A stretch of 64,000 nt of DNA, taken from the NCBI RefSeq assembly GCF_000204055.1, contig NW_006768803.1, forward strand, positions 785,607-849,606, in the 5' to 3' direction. Source of the DNA: Melampsora larici-populina 98AG31. Taxonomy: Eukaryota > Basidiomycota > Pucciniomycetes > Pucciniales > Melampsoraceae. This document shows, piece by piece, positions 10,961 through 23,097 of the stretch. Each line of letters begins with the position of its first letter. The stretch's first letter is position 1. A program made the position numbers and the translations under genes. Under the pieces are notes generated by a model. That model was given only the letters and a program-made list of their open reading frames with translations, did not search any database and was not told where the DNA came from.

Positions 10961-12464
10961 GTTTTTAAAAAAAATTGGTTAAAGGATTCTGGAGGATAGT
11001 ATAATTTGACCAACATTAAATTTGAAAGATAGAGCTTTACACCAAAAGTTATGATTCTATTGTAAAAATTACCATTTAATTTTCTACTTGTTCTAAATTA
11101 AAAGGGCTGATGAAGGTCAAAAATATTCTCCTGAAGTGTTCCAACCAGTTGAACAAAAGATTTCAAGTTTTCTATACCTGAATGAGTTGTCTTCTTTATC
11201 ATCTTTATTGATTATCAAGTTACATTTTTTTTCACTTTGCTTGGGGTTTCTGGTTTGGTGTATTCATAGGTGATTGAGCTGAGTGATCATATTTCAGTAT
11301 TAAGCAGTAAAGTAAAAGGAAACTGATGAAATCATGAGTCCTTAGGGTGACACTGGTAAGCCAATGAAACAGTAAGATGTAAAATTTTGTAGAAAAATCA
11401 AATCAACTTGTAACAATATGTCATCTTAGAAATCAGATTTAGATTAAAGTTATTCATCTAGAAATTGAAAATCTTTTTACAAAACAAAAATGTGGTTTCT
11501 TTTTGGATATCAGGAATCATAGATCATGATTAGGTTCTAATGATTGAACTTTTTTGTTTTGTTTTAATAAACTTCCCTCCTTTGATCAAAATCTGTGATG
11601 AAGCTTAAATCAAAATCCATACACAATCAATTTCCAACTCACTTTTACATACAAACCCATTGTCCTTTTCTCCAAAGTTCAAATTCAAGATACTTTTTTA
11701 TCACAGCTTTTGATCTAGTTCAAAAGGCTCACTACACTTAAGCCTTGATATATGAAATGTTCCAATTTGATTGTGTAACAAAACATAATTCTTAAGACCA
11801 TTATTTTTGTACAGCTGTTTTGAGAAAAAATGTTGTTGTCCTGGTTTTTTTTATTTTAAAGTTACAATAAAGATTACTGGTGTAGACTCTACATATGAGC
11901 ACAGTTGTAGTTGATAATGTGCTAAACTTCAAAGATTTCACCTTACTGGCAAGCCTTGAAAAAGCAACAGAGGTTGTGCATTGTGGATACAAAGGAAGTA
12001 AAGAATTGTGATCATTTGCAATCTTTGCAGCCTTGAGAAAGGTGAGTACATCTCTTATGTAGAGTTTGTGTGAGTGTTTTTAGTGCAATTTCAAAATAAC
12101 AAAAACTATCAGGATGAGATTTTTTCTCAAAACAGCTGTAGAATTTGAAGTTTTTTTATTTGTTTTTGATCAACTTTTTATTTTTCCAAATCAACTGATC
12201 ATCAATTCTATTTTCTTTTATACATACATTTCTGTAATTTATTTTTGGAGAAATGAATTTCAAAAGATTAAAGATTTGTATGAAACTAAAAACCAAACTA
12301 CTGGTACAACCCAGTAAAGGTCATTGATCAATGAGATCATTTTGATGATCAGTGATGGGTTTACTTTCAGGTTTGGTCAACTGTATTTGTAGTCCTTGTC
12401 ATTTGTAAATTTGGAAAGCACTTCCAAATGTGTAATGCCGTTGAATAATAGTGGCCACAGAAAC
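10961..12464. other. AT-rich intergenic region
   Basis: No supported gene. Short ORFs at 11801-11992 (minus) and 12114-12317 (plus) are Phe/Lys/Leu-rich translations of AT-rich DNA with no conserved features. Confidence 0.4.
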
Positions 12465-12658
12465 CAAGGCCCTGTTTGGTATGGCTTACGCCTTTTGAAA
12501 ACGTATTAATGGGTAATAGATTATGCAATGCAAAACCTGTTACGTTTTGAAATCTAGTTTCAAAATCTGTAAAAACCATTAATCACTTTTTCAAAGTGAA
12601 AAGGGATCGATGCTGTTTGGTACGTACCAAACACCATCATCCATAATCCACTGTCACG

Positions 12659-14042
12659 ATGTCCGACTCCGAGTCCGATTCCGAAAATTCGCGATCCACC
12701 ATCTCCTTGGTCGAATACTCGTCATCCATTGAAGACCTGATGGACGACTCCATGGACGACCTGAGCACTAGTTCTCAGTCGGATTCATCATCTTCAGATG
12801 ATGATGACATAATCATTGCAGCAGCTGTTCTCGAGATTGAAGAGAAGGAACGTGAGCAACGCTACGCCAGGATTCCTTGTAGGACTTCAAATCTTCGAGG
12901 CTATGCTTATGAGAAAGAACTACTTGAAGGTAGTAATGTCCGCTTTCTGGAGGTCTTGAAGCTTGAAAAGCACGCCTTCAAACATCTAATGACATACCTC
13001 AAGCCTCTATTGGAGCCTTCAGAGCACATATCAGTCAATGAACAAGTAATGATCTTCTTATTCATCAGTGGTCATTCAGTAGAAATGAGACATGCTTCAG
13101 AGCGATTCCAACACTCCACGGAAACAGTCCATCGATATTTTCATATTGTTCGAAATGCTCTAGAAAGCCGTGTTGATTCTGTCATCATTCAACCAGGACC
13201 TGATTCTCCGATACCCGACGAAATAGTTGACAATCCTAAGCTCTATCCATGGTTCTCTCGCTGCCTTGGAGCTCTTGACGGCACTCACATAGAAGCTCAG
13301 GTCAAATTTGCTGACAGATCTAAACATCGAAATAGACATGGAACATTATCACAAAACGTACTAGCCGCTTGTTCATTCAATATGAAGTTTTTATTTATTT
13401 ATGCTGGGATAGGAGGCAGGGCACATGACTCCTTTGTGCTCACCAGAGCACGTGAGAATGGAGCTTTCATAGTACCTGAAGGTCAGTATTCTTCTTGATC
13501 TAATTTTTCATCCAACATCTTAATTCAAATATGTCTTTGTAGGGAGATACTATTTAGGTGTTTCTGGTTATGTACATCGCTCAGATGTGTTCATTCCATA
13601 CTCAGGTACTTGTTATCATCTTCAAGAGTGGCACATTGGAAACCGTGCACCACGTACTCCTCGTGAACTTTACAATCTACGTCATGCTACAGCACGAAAT
13701 GTCATTGAGCGCATATTTGGTGTCATGAAGATGTGATCTCAGATCATGAAATACATGCCACATTTTGATCTAGAAGTTCAATATTCACTAGTGGTAGCAT
13801 GTGCAGTTCTACACAATATCATTCGAGATGCAGGACCTGAAGACTCTTTCTATGACGAGTTTGACCGCTTACAACGGGAGGAAGAGAATACTCAAGATTT
13901 GGCATGGGCACAAGCTAGAGCAAACAATGAATATGAGGAGCCTGACCTTGGAATTCAGAATGAGGCACATGCTCAGAGGGATGCAATGGCTCAAGAGATG
14001 TTTAATGATTATTTGGCTCATCCACGTAGACAGTGGAGATGA
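12659..14042 (+). pseudogene. PIF/Harbinger DDE transposase, copy 1, inactivated
   Basis: Exons 12659-13481 and 13543-14042 join in phase (441 codons). The N-terminus is an acidic Ser/Asp-rich leader. A helical region follows (FLEVLKLEKHAFKHLMTYL ... MRHASERFQHSTETVHRYF), then the DDE_Tnp_4 nuclease domain: GALDGTHIEA with Asp 207, RHGTLSQNVLAAC, YLGVSGYVHR, and RNVIERIFGVMK with Glu 330. Two defects are visible. The second catalytic Asp, normally LGDSGY, is Val at residue 281, and an in-frame TGA lies at 13734-13736. Downstream of the stop the frame stays intact to 14042 with family-typical VVACAVLHNIIRD. Without the substitution it would be a nuclease that cuts the element ends; as written it should be inactive. 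Confidence 0.88.
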
Positions 14043-14132
14043 AATCTAGTTTAATTACTCATCCAGGTAGACAGCAGACAAGAATTATTGATGTCTCACA
14101 GCATGAGATAATGTAAATACAAATTCAAGAAA

Positions 14133-15527
14133 TTATACTGGTGTGATCTCATTCTTCAGCCAATCCCATTGCATATCATCCGGCAGTGAATTAAAAAAGA
14201 AAGCCTTGTCTTCAGTGTTTAAAATGATTGCTGCTTTCATCTTCTCATCTTTGTCAGTAATCATGGATGCTATTTTAGATCGGAAGACCTCCATGGCCTT
14301 GGCTTGCTCCGGATACTTCTCCTTCCTTGCATGGATGAGACTCTGGTGGTGAAGTCGCTCCAGTGCAGCAGCCTCCGCATTAGCCTTCCTTTCGTTTCGC
14401 ATGGTTTCCATTTGCAGTTGCCTTTCGTATCGTATCAACTCCAGTTGAGCTTGTCTTTCTTCACGCATTCTAATGTTCTCCTTACGATCATGTTCTTTAG
14501 CAGCCAAATTTGCCTTGCCAACCTCAACTAGTCCCATCAAGGCATCAGCACTACTCGGCTGGTTTGATTTCTTACGATGTGGGCAAGGCTTTGGGGAAAA
14601 AGGAGCTGGTCGTTTAGCATTAGTCGGCTTGGGTGGAGGAGATGGCGAAGTTGGAGGTAAGGAGGATTCAGGCAATACTATCGGTGCGATAGCCTGGTCT
14701 AGCACAGCTGTAGGTGTTGGATTATTGGTTGATCGATTGGTTTGATTGTTAACAGTCAATCGATCGGCCGTATCGTTCGTAGTACCTGATGTTGAGTGTG
14801 TAGAAAGCAATGTTGATAAGAAGATGATGAGGGAAATGAAAGTTTGTGTAAAAACAAACCTGGAATTCCTTGAGATGGGTCGAATGCTGGTGGCAAGTCT
14901 GAATCGGTCCCATCATCTAAAGCTAGTTCTTCTGCGGTGAGTTCAGCAGTCCTTGATCTCTTTGTCCTGGCTACGCGACTGCCTCGGACCATTGTGTCGT
15001 CCGCATTTCGACCATGCTCGAGTTCATTCATGAGCTCATAGTTGGGAAAACCTTTATTTTTGAAAGGTTTGTACTTCAAATTCGCCTGTTGGACAACCAT
15101 GGTCAGTATGAAAAGGAAATGAGCAAAGGAGATTGAAGTGACTGACATGTATCTTGATGGTCCACCATTCATCTGATGCAATGATCATTTTCTTCTCGTC
15201 ATCCCAACCAGCGCCTGTAAATTTCTTGAGGGCATCAAATGTCTTGTACAAAGCACGTTGCTGATAGAACAATTATTAGCTGACTTTTTTAGATGAGCAA
15301 TCGAGGTAACATGTACTTACAGAGTTATAATGATTCTTCAACGCTGATACTTCATATGACTCGTGGTATCGATCGTTGAAAGATTTTACAACGGTGGCCC
15401 ATGCTTCCTTTTTGAATACGTTCTCAACTCGAGCACCGTTGTGGGCTTGTTCCAAGAGACTTCGTAAGATGAAATTGCTACGCCCATTGCCAAAGTTTGC
15501 TGAACCCTTATCCGGTTCCTTCGCCAT
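14133..15527 (-). CDS. Harbinger Myb/SANT-like DNA-binding protein, copy 1 (intact)
   Basis: Exons in transcript order: 15527-15321, 15260-15147, 15085-14860 and 14785-14133, joining in frame to 399 aa. Residues about 10-107 form a Myb/SANT-like domain: VFKKEAWATVVKSFNDRYHE, ALKNHYNS, then KTFDALKKFTGAGWDDEKK and SDEWWTIKI. A Pro/Ser-rich linker with basic patches and a long charged coiled coil follow (KANLAAKEHDRKENIRMREE to about residue 350). The protein ends in a conserved-looking FFFNSLPDDMQWDWLKNE tail. In PIF/Harbinger systems the Myb-like protein binds the subterminal DNA and helps the transposase enter the nucleus. No stop or frameshift was seen, unlike the copy at 30794-32158. Confidence 0.85.
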
Positions 15528-15921
15528 TACGATCGTTCGAGGTCAATTGCCTAAAGTTGATGTATTCAAGACATGGTATTAGCTTGCATTCCTAAAAAGA
15601 AGGCTGAAAATTGGAGAGTAGAGTACGAGTGGAAGAAAAAAAACGTACTTGAAAGGTCTCGAAAGTGCTCCTCGAAAAGTGAGGTGCGTTAAAGTTCCAG
15701 TACGTGGGTGAGGTGAATTCGTACTTGTGAAATTTTTGAGAGTTCTTGACTCTTGACCCTGCAGAGCCCCGAGTTTAAGGGCTTCCTACGGGTTGTATAA
15801 TAGATTAATGGACTTGAAAGCTGCTCGAAAGCAGCTTTCAAAATACCCAATTTTCTACAGAAAATAATGGATTATCAATGGTAAAATGTATTTTGGAATG
15901 GGGGGCAAAAGGGGTAACAAA

Positions 15922-16187
15922 AGGACCCCGGTATGCTCCTATGAAGGGTACAGATCTAGAATTGTGACTTTTGAGCTCGCGCGGAGATACGACATATGGG
16001 ATTAAACAGCGTTCTCTTGGATTTTACCGGTTTCTGCCTGAATTTCAGAGTCGCTAAGTCCAATACAGCTGATTGAAAAGACTAAACCTGTCTTAAAGCT
16101 ATGGGTAAAGCCAGGGACAAGTTTCCGAGCAAGCTCAAAAGTCACATTTTTGGATCTGTACCCCTTATAAGAGCATGCCGGGGTCCT
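15922..16187. mobile_element. hAT-like MITE nested in Harbinger copy 1, 266 bp
   Basis: Imperfect TIRs of about 57 bp start AGGACCCCGGYATGCTCYTA. Flanked by GTAACAAA at 15914-15921 and 16188-16195. The same place in Harbinger copy 2 (near 32537) has a single gtaacaaac and no insert, a direct empty-site comparison. Ends resemble those of the element at 8051-8390. Confidence 0.9.
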
Positions 16188-16285
16188 GTAACAAACGATT
16201 ATTTTTAAAAAATAGGAAAATGTATTATTTTCAAAAAATAATACATTTTACCCGGTTTTTGTAAGCCATACCAAACGGGGCCCAA

Positions 16286-17150
16286 GTCACTGCTTTGTGC
16301 TTTGGGTTTTCTTATCATTTTCTTGCAACAGTTCAAACCACTTCTAACACATATGTTGTGCATAGTTCAAAGGTAGAGACTTTTCAACCAAGTTTTAATC
16401 AAATGAAACAGGTTGGAAATCTTTCAATTGATAGAAAGAAAGAGTTCATGATCAGAGAAAGAATTGTTTGATTTCTTGAATCCAAATCCATCAGGTATGT
16501 AAATTATTTTTTTTTCAAAGTCAAAGGATACACCCTTGTAAATGTGATTTCAGTTTTATTAAGAATCAATCAAGTTGGTTAGATAAACAGAGTCGATAAA
16601 CAAAACAAAAATCGAATTCTCGAATAACAAAGTGATCAAAAAAAATGAAAATAAAGATTATCAGAAAATATAAAAGATCGATTTGCGAACAAGAATAATA
16701 TCCGAAGTTTAGAAAACAGATTCCAAATCAATCAACTCAAGAAACCTCAAAAAAGATTGAAATTTCTTTAAATCGATAAACCTTCAAAATCAAATCAATC
16801 AATCAAGAAAACTTGAAATGAAAAAAAAACTTCATATTTCTCTACCGTCCGTCCGTTCCATACATATTCATATATACGATAAAAATTTATTTATTAGAAT
16901 AAGATGGAAAAGTAAATAGAACGGATGAGAAAAAAGCAAAAGCAACCAAAGAGAAAGTGGTACGGGTTTTATAGGGAACCGTTTGGAAATGGGTGGAGGT
17001 TGGATGCGCCGTAGTTTGTTAACCTAACCTCTTTTGGAAGATTATTTGAGTTTGACTGTCACTGGAAGTGCAGTGAGGTTGATTCCGACCGGTGATGACT
17101 AATTTTAGGTTCGGTGCATTGCCGTAATAGAGAGCTTGGAGGATGCTTAA
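16286..17150. other. Intergenic, upstream of cytochrome b5 gene
   Basis: AT-rich, with A-runs and a pyrimidine stretch; no ORF of note. It probably contains the promoter of the gene at 17151, but no specific element can be assigned. Confidence 0.4.
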
Positions 17151-17879
17151 ATGAGAAATAAAACCAAACTTATCTTTCTCATCTCGGCTTCTATCATTCT
17201 CATCGGATTCATTTATTACTATTCATACTCAAAACCAAATCAAAAAGAAAAAGAAATCAAGAAAAATTTGAGTCCTGATTTATTTTCAGTTTCCACTTCT
17301 TATCAATCACTTCATTCGAAAATGTCTTCCAACACTCAAGTTTATAGGTAAACCTCATCTTCCTATACAAACAACCCTTTCAAAAGACCTTTCAAATGTT
17401 AATCATCTTGTGTTTGTTTTTGGGGGGGTGAAACTTAGTACGAAAGAAGTTGAAACTCATACAACTGAACAATCAGCTTGGGTAATCATTGAAGGAAACG
17501 TTTATGATGTTACTGATTTTCTAGAAGACCATCCTGGAGGAAAAGAAGTAAATCAAAATCTACAGCATACATACATTCAAAACCCATCCCATTCATTCAA
17601 AAATCATTTAGATTTCCAAAAAACTAATGCCTAACTTTTTTTCTTTTTACTTAGATTTTGTTGTCTAACTGTGGTAAAGATTCAACTGAATTATTTCAAG
17701 AATATCATACTAAAAAAGTAAACTTCTTTTCGTTTACTTACTTCAAAAACCTCTTTTTTTCGCTTCAATATACTAACTTACTTTTGATTCTTTTGGTTTG
17801 GATTTTTTTTTTATAGATTTTAGCTAAAACAGCTGAACCTATGAAGATTGGTGTAATAGCAGCGGATTCAAAAATCTAA
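17151..17879 (+). CDS. Membrane-anchored cytochrome b5-domain protein
   Basis: Exons 17151-17347, 17439-17547, 17655-17717 and 17817-17879 give 143 aa. Residues about 6-25 form an N-terminal membrane anchor (LIFLISASIILIGFIYYYSY). Cytochrome b5 follows: YSTKEVETHTTEQSAWVIIE, GNVYDVTDFLEDHPGGKE, LLSNCGKDSTELFQEYH. The axial haem ligands should be His 97 (HPGG) and His 120 (EYH), spaced 23 residues, as in the family. Cytochrome b5 passes electrons to membrane oxidases such as desaturases and sterol enzymes. The anchor is at the N-terminus, whereas classical microsomal b5 is tail-anchored, so topology and partner are open. Confidence 0.88.
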
Positions 17880-18567
17880 GAAGAAAACCTCACTCACTCA
17901 CTCACTCACCCAAACCTCTATTGATTTTTTATTTCATATAATGTAAATCGAAACAGATAAAGATTTTTTAAATTTGTTTTTTGATTGTATTTTGTAAAAG
18001 ATTAGTTTGTAAAGAAAAACTTGGTTTTAGGATTTTTTTGAAGGAAATTAGAAAGAATCCAAATTTGCTTAGGTTTGATTGTATCACAAGTTTAGAAAGT
18101 GTTTTATAAAAGTTTGTGAGATGAATAATTAGATCTAGAAGTATAGATTGTTTTATTTGTAAAAATTTGACATGAATCTTACTTTACTTCTCAATTAAAC
18201 ATGATTGAAACTATTCTTAAGAAACGTTGAAAAAAATCAGTTCATTGAACTTGCCAATCATGATTTCTATTCACTCAAAACTCAAGTTGATAATTAAAAA
18301 GAAAGGTTTATTGTATATTAACCTACTTCTCTTGCTTTTATTTTCAAGTATTCTTTAAAAAAAACTGAACAAAAACACACCATATAAGTCGATTCTTTTG
18401 ACTTATTCTATATCGTCTATTCATTGGAATTGAATATACAAAAAACATCAAACTAAATAAAAAAGAACCCAAAAGAAAACCAAAAAAAGCAATCCTATAA
18501 TGTATTCCACTCTTTTTACTTTTCATTAACCAAAAGAAAAAAACCCAATAAATCTTTCAAATCCAAA
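17880..18567. other. Convergent 3' intergenic region
   Basis: Between the stops of the cytochrome b5 gene (plus) and Mpp10 (minus). AT-rich with T- and A-runs. The minus ORF at 18344-18526 is translated low-complexity sequence. Confidence 0.5.
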
Positions 18568-21328
18568 TCAAAGTTTCAAACCTGATCCATTTTGTAATTT
18601 CCTAAACTTCTTCTTCGTAGGTCCATCTTCACCACCCATACTTCTTTTCCCAATCAATGTAACTCCTTCAACCTTACTCAAGTCCTTCAAAACGCTCTCT
18701 TTTTGTTCCTTGACACTCATCTGATTCACTTCCTTAACTTCTTTCGTAACAACTGGTTTACCTGTCACTAATTCGATTTTCTTTAACTGATCTTTACGTT
18801 TTGCTTTTCGTTCTTTTCTTTGAGTTTGTTTTTGTGAATGAGTTAGTTCATTGGAATCTAATTGAATATCTTTTGGATTGATCGAATACAATTCTTCAGG
18901 TGCTAATAAAGTACTACTTCCCATTGATGTAGGTAGAGCTGATTCCAATGCGATCGTCGGTAAATTATTGATCGTCTTGATCATCGTCTTAGGTGCTTTA
19001 GGTGTGAAATGTGCATTACTTAAAGCATCTAACTTTCCAAATAAATCTTCATAAATCTCTTGGATTTCTTCATGACTTTTGGCTAGCGTTTCGTCTTTGG
19101 TATCTATGGGTTTCATGCCGGTTTCAGATCGGATCTTTTCACTTCGGTATTCATCTTCATAACTTTCGGCTAATGATCTACTCGATTTCGTGTCTTGTAA
19201 TTCTAATAATCTAGATGGTAAAAACGCTTTTAAATCGATAGGTCTTCTTCTAATCACATCATCAAATTGACCCTACGAAATCCAAAAAGAAAAGATCAGT
19301 TAAAGAAATCTTTCCAAAGAAAAAAAAACTGAAAATTCATCAAATCATCTCACATCCAAAATTCTTTGTTTAATCAAAGCTTCTAATCCCAAAGTTTTTT
19401 CTTCTGTAATAGCAGGAGCAATCTTCTGAATATGTTCAAACTCTAAATCTTCTTCAAGTAAACTATTCTTTGGTCGATCTTTAGATGTTGCTTCTCCTTT
19501 CAATGTCCAATCTTTTTTTCCTACATTCTCGGCTTCTAATTCGGCAATCTGTTTAGAAAGTATTTTAAGTTTTTTGGCATGTTTTGATAAGCTTTCAGTT
19601 GAGTTCTTTGGTTCTCCTTCTGAGCCTTCTGAGCCGGCTTCTGAAAACCCATCGGAAAATAAATCGGTACTCATTCGTTTCATCGTTCTGGTCTCTGCAT
19701 CACCACTTGCATTCGATCCGCTTTCAGATCCTGTTTCACTCCCGTTCTCTTCATCTTCAGAATCGTCGTCTTCATCTTCTGATCCTTCTTCTTCTTCTTC
19801 ACTTTCACTCAAAGATATCGATCCTTCACTGTCATCATCTTCCTCTTCATCATCTAATCCACTTGACATATCTGAAACTCTTACTCCTTTATTGTTTGCT
19901 GGGATTTCTTTCACAATCACTTTTTCTGAAAACATCACTCTTGGACTCTTGGAAGGTTGTTCGGTCTTTTCTGGATCGGATCTTTTCTTTTTTAGAGTGT
20001 TCTTAGTTGGTTTCTTTTCGGTTGGGTTTGGGTTTTTTGGGTTGGATTTTTTGGTAGGTAAACCAGCAGGAGGATCAAAAAAATCTCCGTATCTTAAATC
20101 TAAAAAGACCGTTTGGTTAACTGAACACTCAAGACATTTGGCTTGTGGAGCTTTAAAAGAACTTACTAGCAACCATATCAAGATCCATAGCATTCCCATC
20201 TTCATCGTCATCATCTTCATCTTCATCTTCACCATGAAGAATTCCAGTATCAAAACCCGAAAACAAATCCACATCTTCATCATCTTCATCATCATCATCT
20301 TCTTCTTCTTCTTCTGGTTGATGATTTTCTTTTGACCATTTCCGTAACTTTTGTCTCATTTCGATTTCTCCTTGATCAGTTTCTTCTTCAAATTCACTTA
20401 ATGAAAAGAAATGATCATCTACTTTAGAACGTTTAGGTTTATTAGAATGAGGTTTAGGAATAGATTTGTTGCGAGATTCTAGTGTGTTGAGTGATAGATT
20501 GGGGTCTGATGAAATAGATGATGAGGTTTGTTTAGTTTGGTGGGATAGAGTGGGGTTGAGTGTTGATGATTCTGATCCTTCTGATGATTCTTGGTCATTC
20601 AAAGTTGTGATGTAAGGTATACTTTTTTTTTCTTCTTCTTCTTCTTCTTCTGATTTTTCAGTAGAACTTTCATTCATTCCTTCAAAATCATCTGAATCCA
20701 TCTCATCAAAATCAAACAAACCTTCGTCATCATCATCTTCTTCTTCTTCGGTCGGTAATCCTAAGGCTTCTTTTCGATTCTCGGCCATTATATCTTCATC
20801 AAGTTCTTCGGCTTCATCTTCATCTAATACTTCCCTCATCCATCCCATCACACAAGTTTGTTTTAATTTGATTTGGTTCCAAATCGTTTGATCGTTTATT
20901 TCAACTTGATCATCTTCTGTACCAAGATACAATGAATTTAATGGGGTTGAGCTTAGGTTTGGAATCGATGATGGACTTGGTTTGGTTGAGGATGATCGGG
21001 ATCGGGTGGTAGGTCTTTGATCTCTGGTTGAGATGATTAATGATTTGATATAATCTAATGAAACTTGTTCTGATTGTAATGATTCATTAAAGATGATACT
21101 CGTAGATTTTAAAGTTTGTTGAATTAGATTTTTTCGAGTTTGTTCTAATGTTTGATTTGGATTATCGGGATTGGTATTGGTATTGGTATTGATATCGGGA
21201 TTGGTTTGGTTTGATGAGATTTTAAAATTACATTGACCTGAAAATAATGAAATTGAAAATAATAAGTCTTGGGAAATCGTTTCTAAAAACTTTTCTGTGG
21301 GTTCTGGATTCCTATTCGGCTTGTTCAT
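18568..21328 (-). CDS. MPP10: U3 snoRNP / SSU-processome protein Mpp10
   Basis: Exons in transcript order: 21328-20167, 20099-19354 and 19272-18568, joining to 870 aa. The N-terminal third begins EKFLETISQDLLFSISLFSG and is rich in acidic/Ser tracts. LRYGDFFDPPAG follows near residue 390, the conserved Mpp10 motif. More acidic tracts lead to ALIKQRILDGQFDDVIRRRP, DLKAFLPSRLLELQDTKSSR, SLAESYEDEY and LFGKLDALSNAHFTPKA, the conserved C-terminal domain. A Lys-rich tail follows. Mpp10 forms a trimer with Imp3 and Imp4 in the nucleolar 90S pre-ribosome and is needed for early 18S rRNA cleavages. The length fits, since Mpp10 proteins vary from about 590 to 900 aa with acidic linkers. Confidence 0.92.
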
Positions 21329-22251
21329 TTTTTTAAATGTCTTTTGAATGATGGTGGTGTTGGTGAAGGTGAAGGTGAAGGGAAATGGTTTGGAGAAGTT
21401 GAGGAATGTTTGGGTTGCTAAGTTTTTGGTTCGGCTCGATAGTGGGTTATACTCGGTATAAGCATATCTCTAACACTTTCACTTCTTTTAATTTCTCATC
21501 ATGATTTGATCTACTCTACCAAGTATGTAAACACATTTCTTGCTAATTTTTGTTTTCTTCAAACTTATTTGGCTAAAAGAAAACCAACCCAAATAGTTCA
21601 GATCAAATTGGTTCAGTAACTTCAAGGTCTAAACTGATTGAAATTTATTTCTTTTCATTGGTGAGATTTGTTGAAAGGTTTGAGTGATCGAGTTTTATTC
21701 ACAAATGGTTTGTCTTCATAAAAAAAACTAAAAAAAGGTGGATGTAGAGGTGTATATACATGACAGTTTTAATGGATTACAAATCTTTATTTGATCATTG
21801 AACTTGAACTTGAAGTTGTACAGAGGTTTAAAGATTTATATGAGGTCTTGATTATAAGTTTAATCTTTTTAAAGGGCTTGATGATGAGATTTCTTTGAGT
21901 TAGAAATCATTTTGGTTAGTAAGGATTGGTAGAATAAGTTGATAAAATTGGATGGGTTTTTGAAATTTGATTTGTTTTGATTTTTTTTGAGATGAATCAG
22001 GGAGTCGTTGTTCACTTGAGCAATTTCTGGTTGGAAATTCGAATTCTACAATATTTAGAATTCTGGCTTGGTGAAGTATGTATGGTTCATTTATTGGATT
22101 TTATAATTTACAAAAGGCAATTTTCTGGAAAGAAATTGTTTAAGTGAAGACTCCCTAAGTAATAACAGGTGAAAGGATGATATGAAGTTGAGCAATACAT
22201 TTCAAGAAAATCTGGCTCCAACACCCAAACTTGCCTACAGCAGTACTCTAT
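21329..22251. other. Intergenic upstream of Mpp10
   Basis: AT-rich. No ORF on either strand with recognisable content. It includes the Mpp10 promoter on the minus strand. Confidence 0.4.
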
Positions 22252-23097
22252 GGTTCATTACAGACCATAGGGCAAGGGATTTGCTAAACCATGAACAAGG
22301 CAACAGGCCCAGTTAGACCCAAGCTAGGTCAGCCAGACAGAATTGGGCTAGGAGTGGAGAATGAAAAATTGACACTCCATGTCTCCTCCTGATCTAAACA
22401 AGTCCTTCTTGGCAATCAAGGATCTTTATCTATAAAATCTGGCACAGGAGTTGGAAAAAGTTTGGTTGGAGACTTTTTCCACTTGATGTATTTGAATATC
22501 TTACAAATAAATATACTCTTATACTAAGAAAAGTTTGGGTTACCTGCTTCTTAATTTATATATGCTCATCTGATTTCAATTCATTTGTTGGTTTTCATCT
22601 ATTGATGTAGATGTAGATGTAAGTTGTTTGATCATTTTGAGAAACTCAGAAATCTTTTACCAAGCTGTCCAAGCCAAGTTGTCAGACTCAGTGGCTTGTA
22701 GCAAGCACTGGTAATTTGGAATGTTACAGAAAAATGTTTTTTTCTCAAGTCTTTTGCTTAACGCTTTCTTGGTTGAAATACAAGAATTTGAAAGTATCAT
22801 CATGTGTAGAAGAAGCAAATTAGCAAAACCTTTCTTAGTACAATAGGATATTTATTTGTAAGATGGTTGGAAAAAGTCTTCATCCAAGATCTTCCAACTC
22901 ATGTTCCAAATTTGGTGGATAAGATACAAGTCCCTTGTGTTCCAAGAAGGATTTGTATAGGTTAGTACATAGGAGAAATTTTCACTCCACACTCCTAGCC
23001 AGATTCTGGCTGACCTAGTTTGTGTCTACCTCATGGGCCTATGGTCTTGTTCAACTTCATGCTCAATAGAGCCCTGCCCAATGGTCTGTAATGGACC
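22252..23097. mobile_element. Old inverted-repeat element, about 846 bp
   Basis: A diverged inverted repeat of about 230 bp: 22252-22485 pairs with 22865-23097. Matching blocks are cATTACAGACCAT(a/t)GGGCA, CTAGGTCAGCCAGA, GGCTAGGAGT and GACTTTTTCCA. The interior of about 380 bp is noncoding. No TSD is visible, consistent with age or a boundary I misplaced. The arm length suggests a foldback or Mutator-like non-autonomous element. Confidence 0.6.

Larger units (their letters stand above)
12468..16282. mobile_element. PIF/Harbinger element, copy 1 (3815 bp)
   Basis: Inverted ends match GGCCCYGTTTGGTATGGCTTA (about 21 bp). They are flanked by the 3-bp direct repeat CAA (12465-12467, 16283-16285). 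The element carries a DDE transposase on the plus strand and a Myb/SANT-like gene on the minus strand in convergent order, the usual PIF/Harbinger pairing. A hAT-like MITE (15922-16187) is nested near the right end. Copy 2 is at 29102-32631. Confidence 0.92.

Noticed and set aside
14473..14745. Plus-strand ORFs over the Harbinger Myb-like gene
   Set aside because: Shadows of the minus-strand gene, which has domain support and matching copies.
19574..20335. Long Ser-rich plus-strand ORF
   Set aside because: Antisense of the acidic/Ser tracts of Mpp10; the conserved motifs are on the minus strand.
1..21328. Functional cluster of RNA-processing genes (NUFIP1-like, Prp18, Mpp10)
   Set aside because: Kilobases apart, on different strands and split by transposons; housekeeping genes of this type meet by chance.
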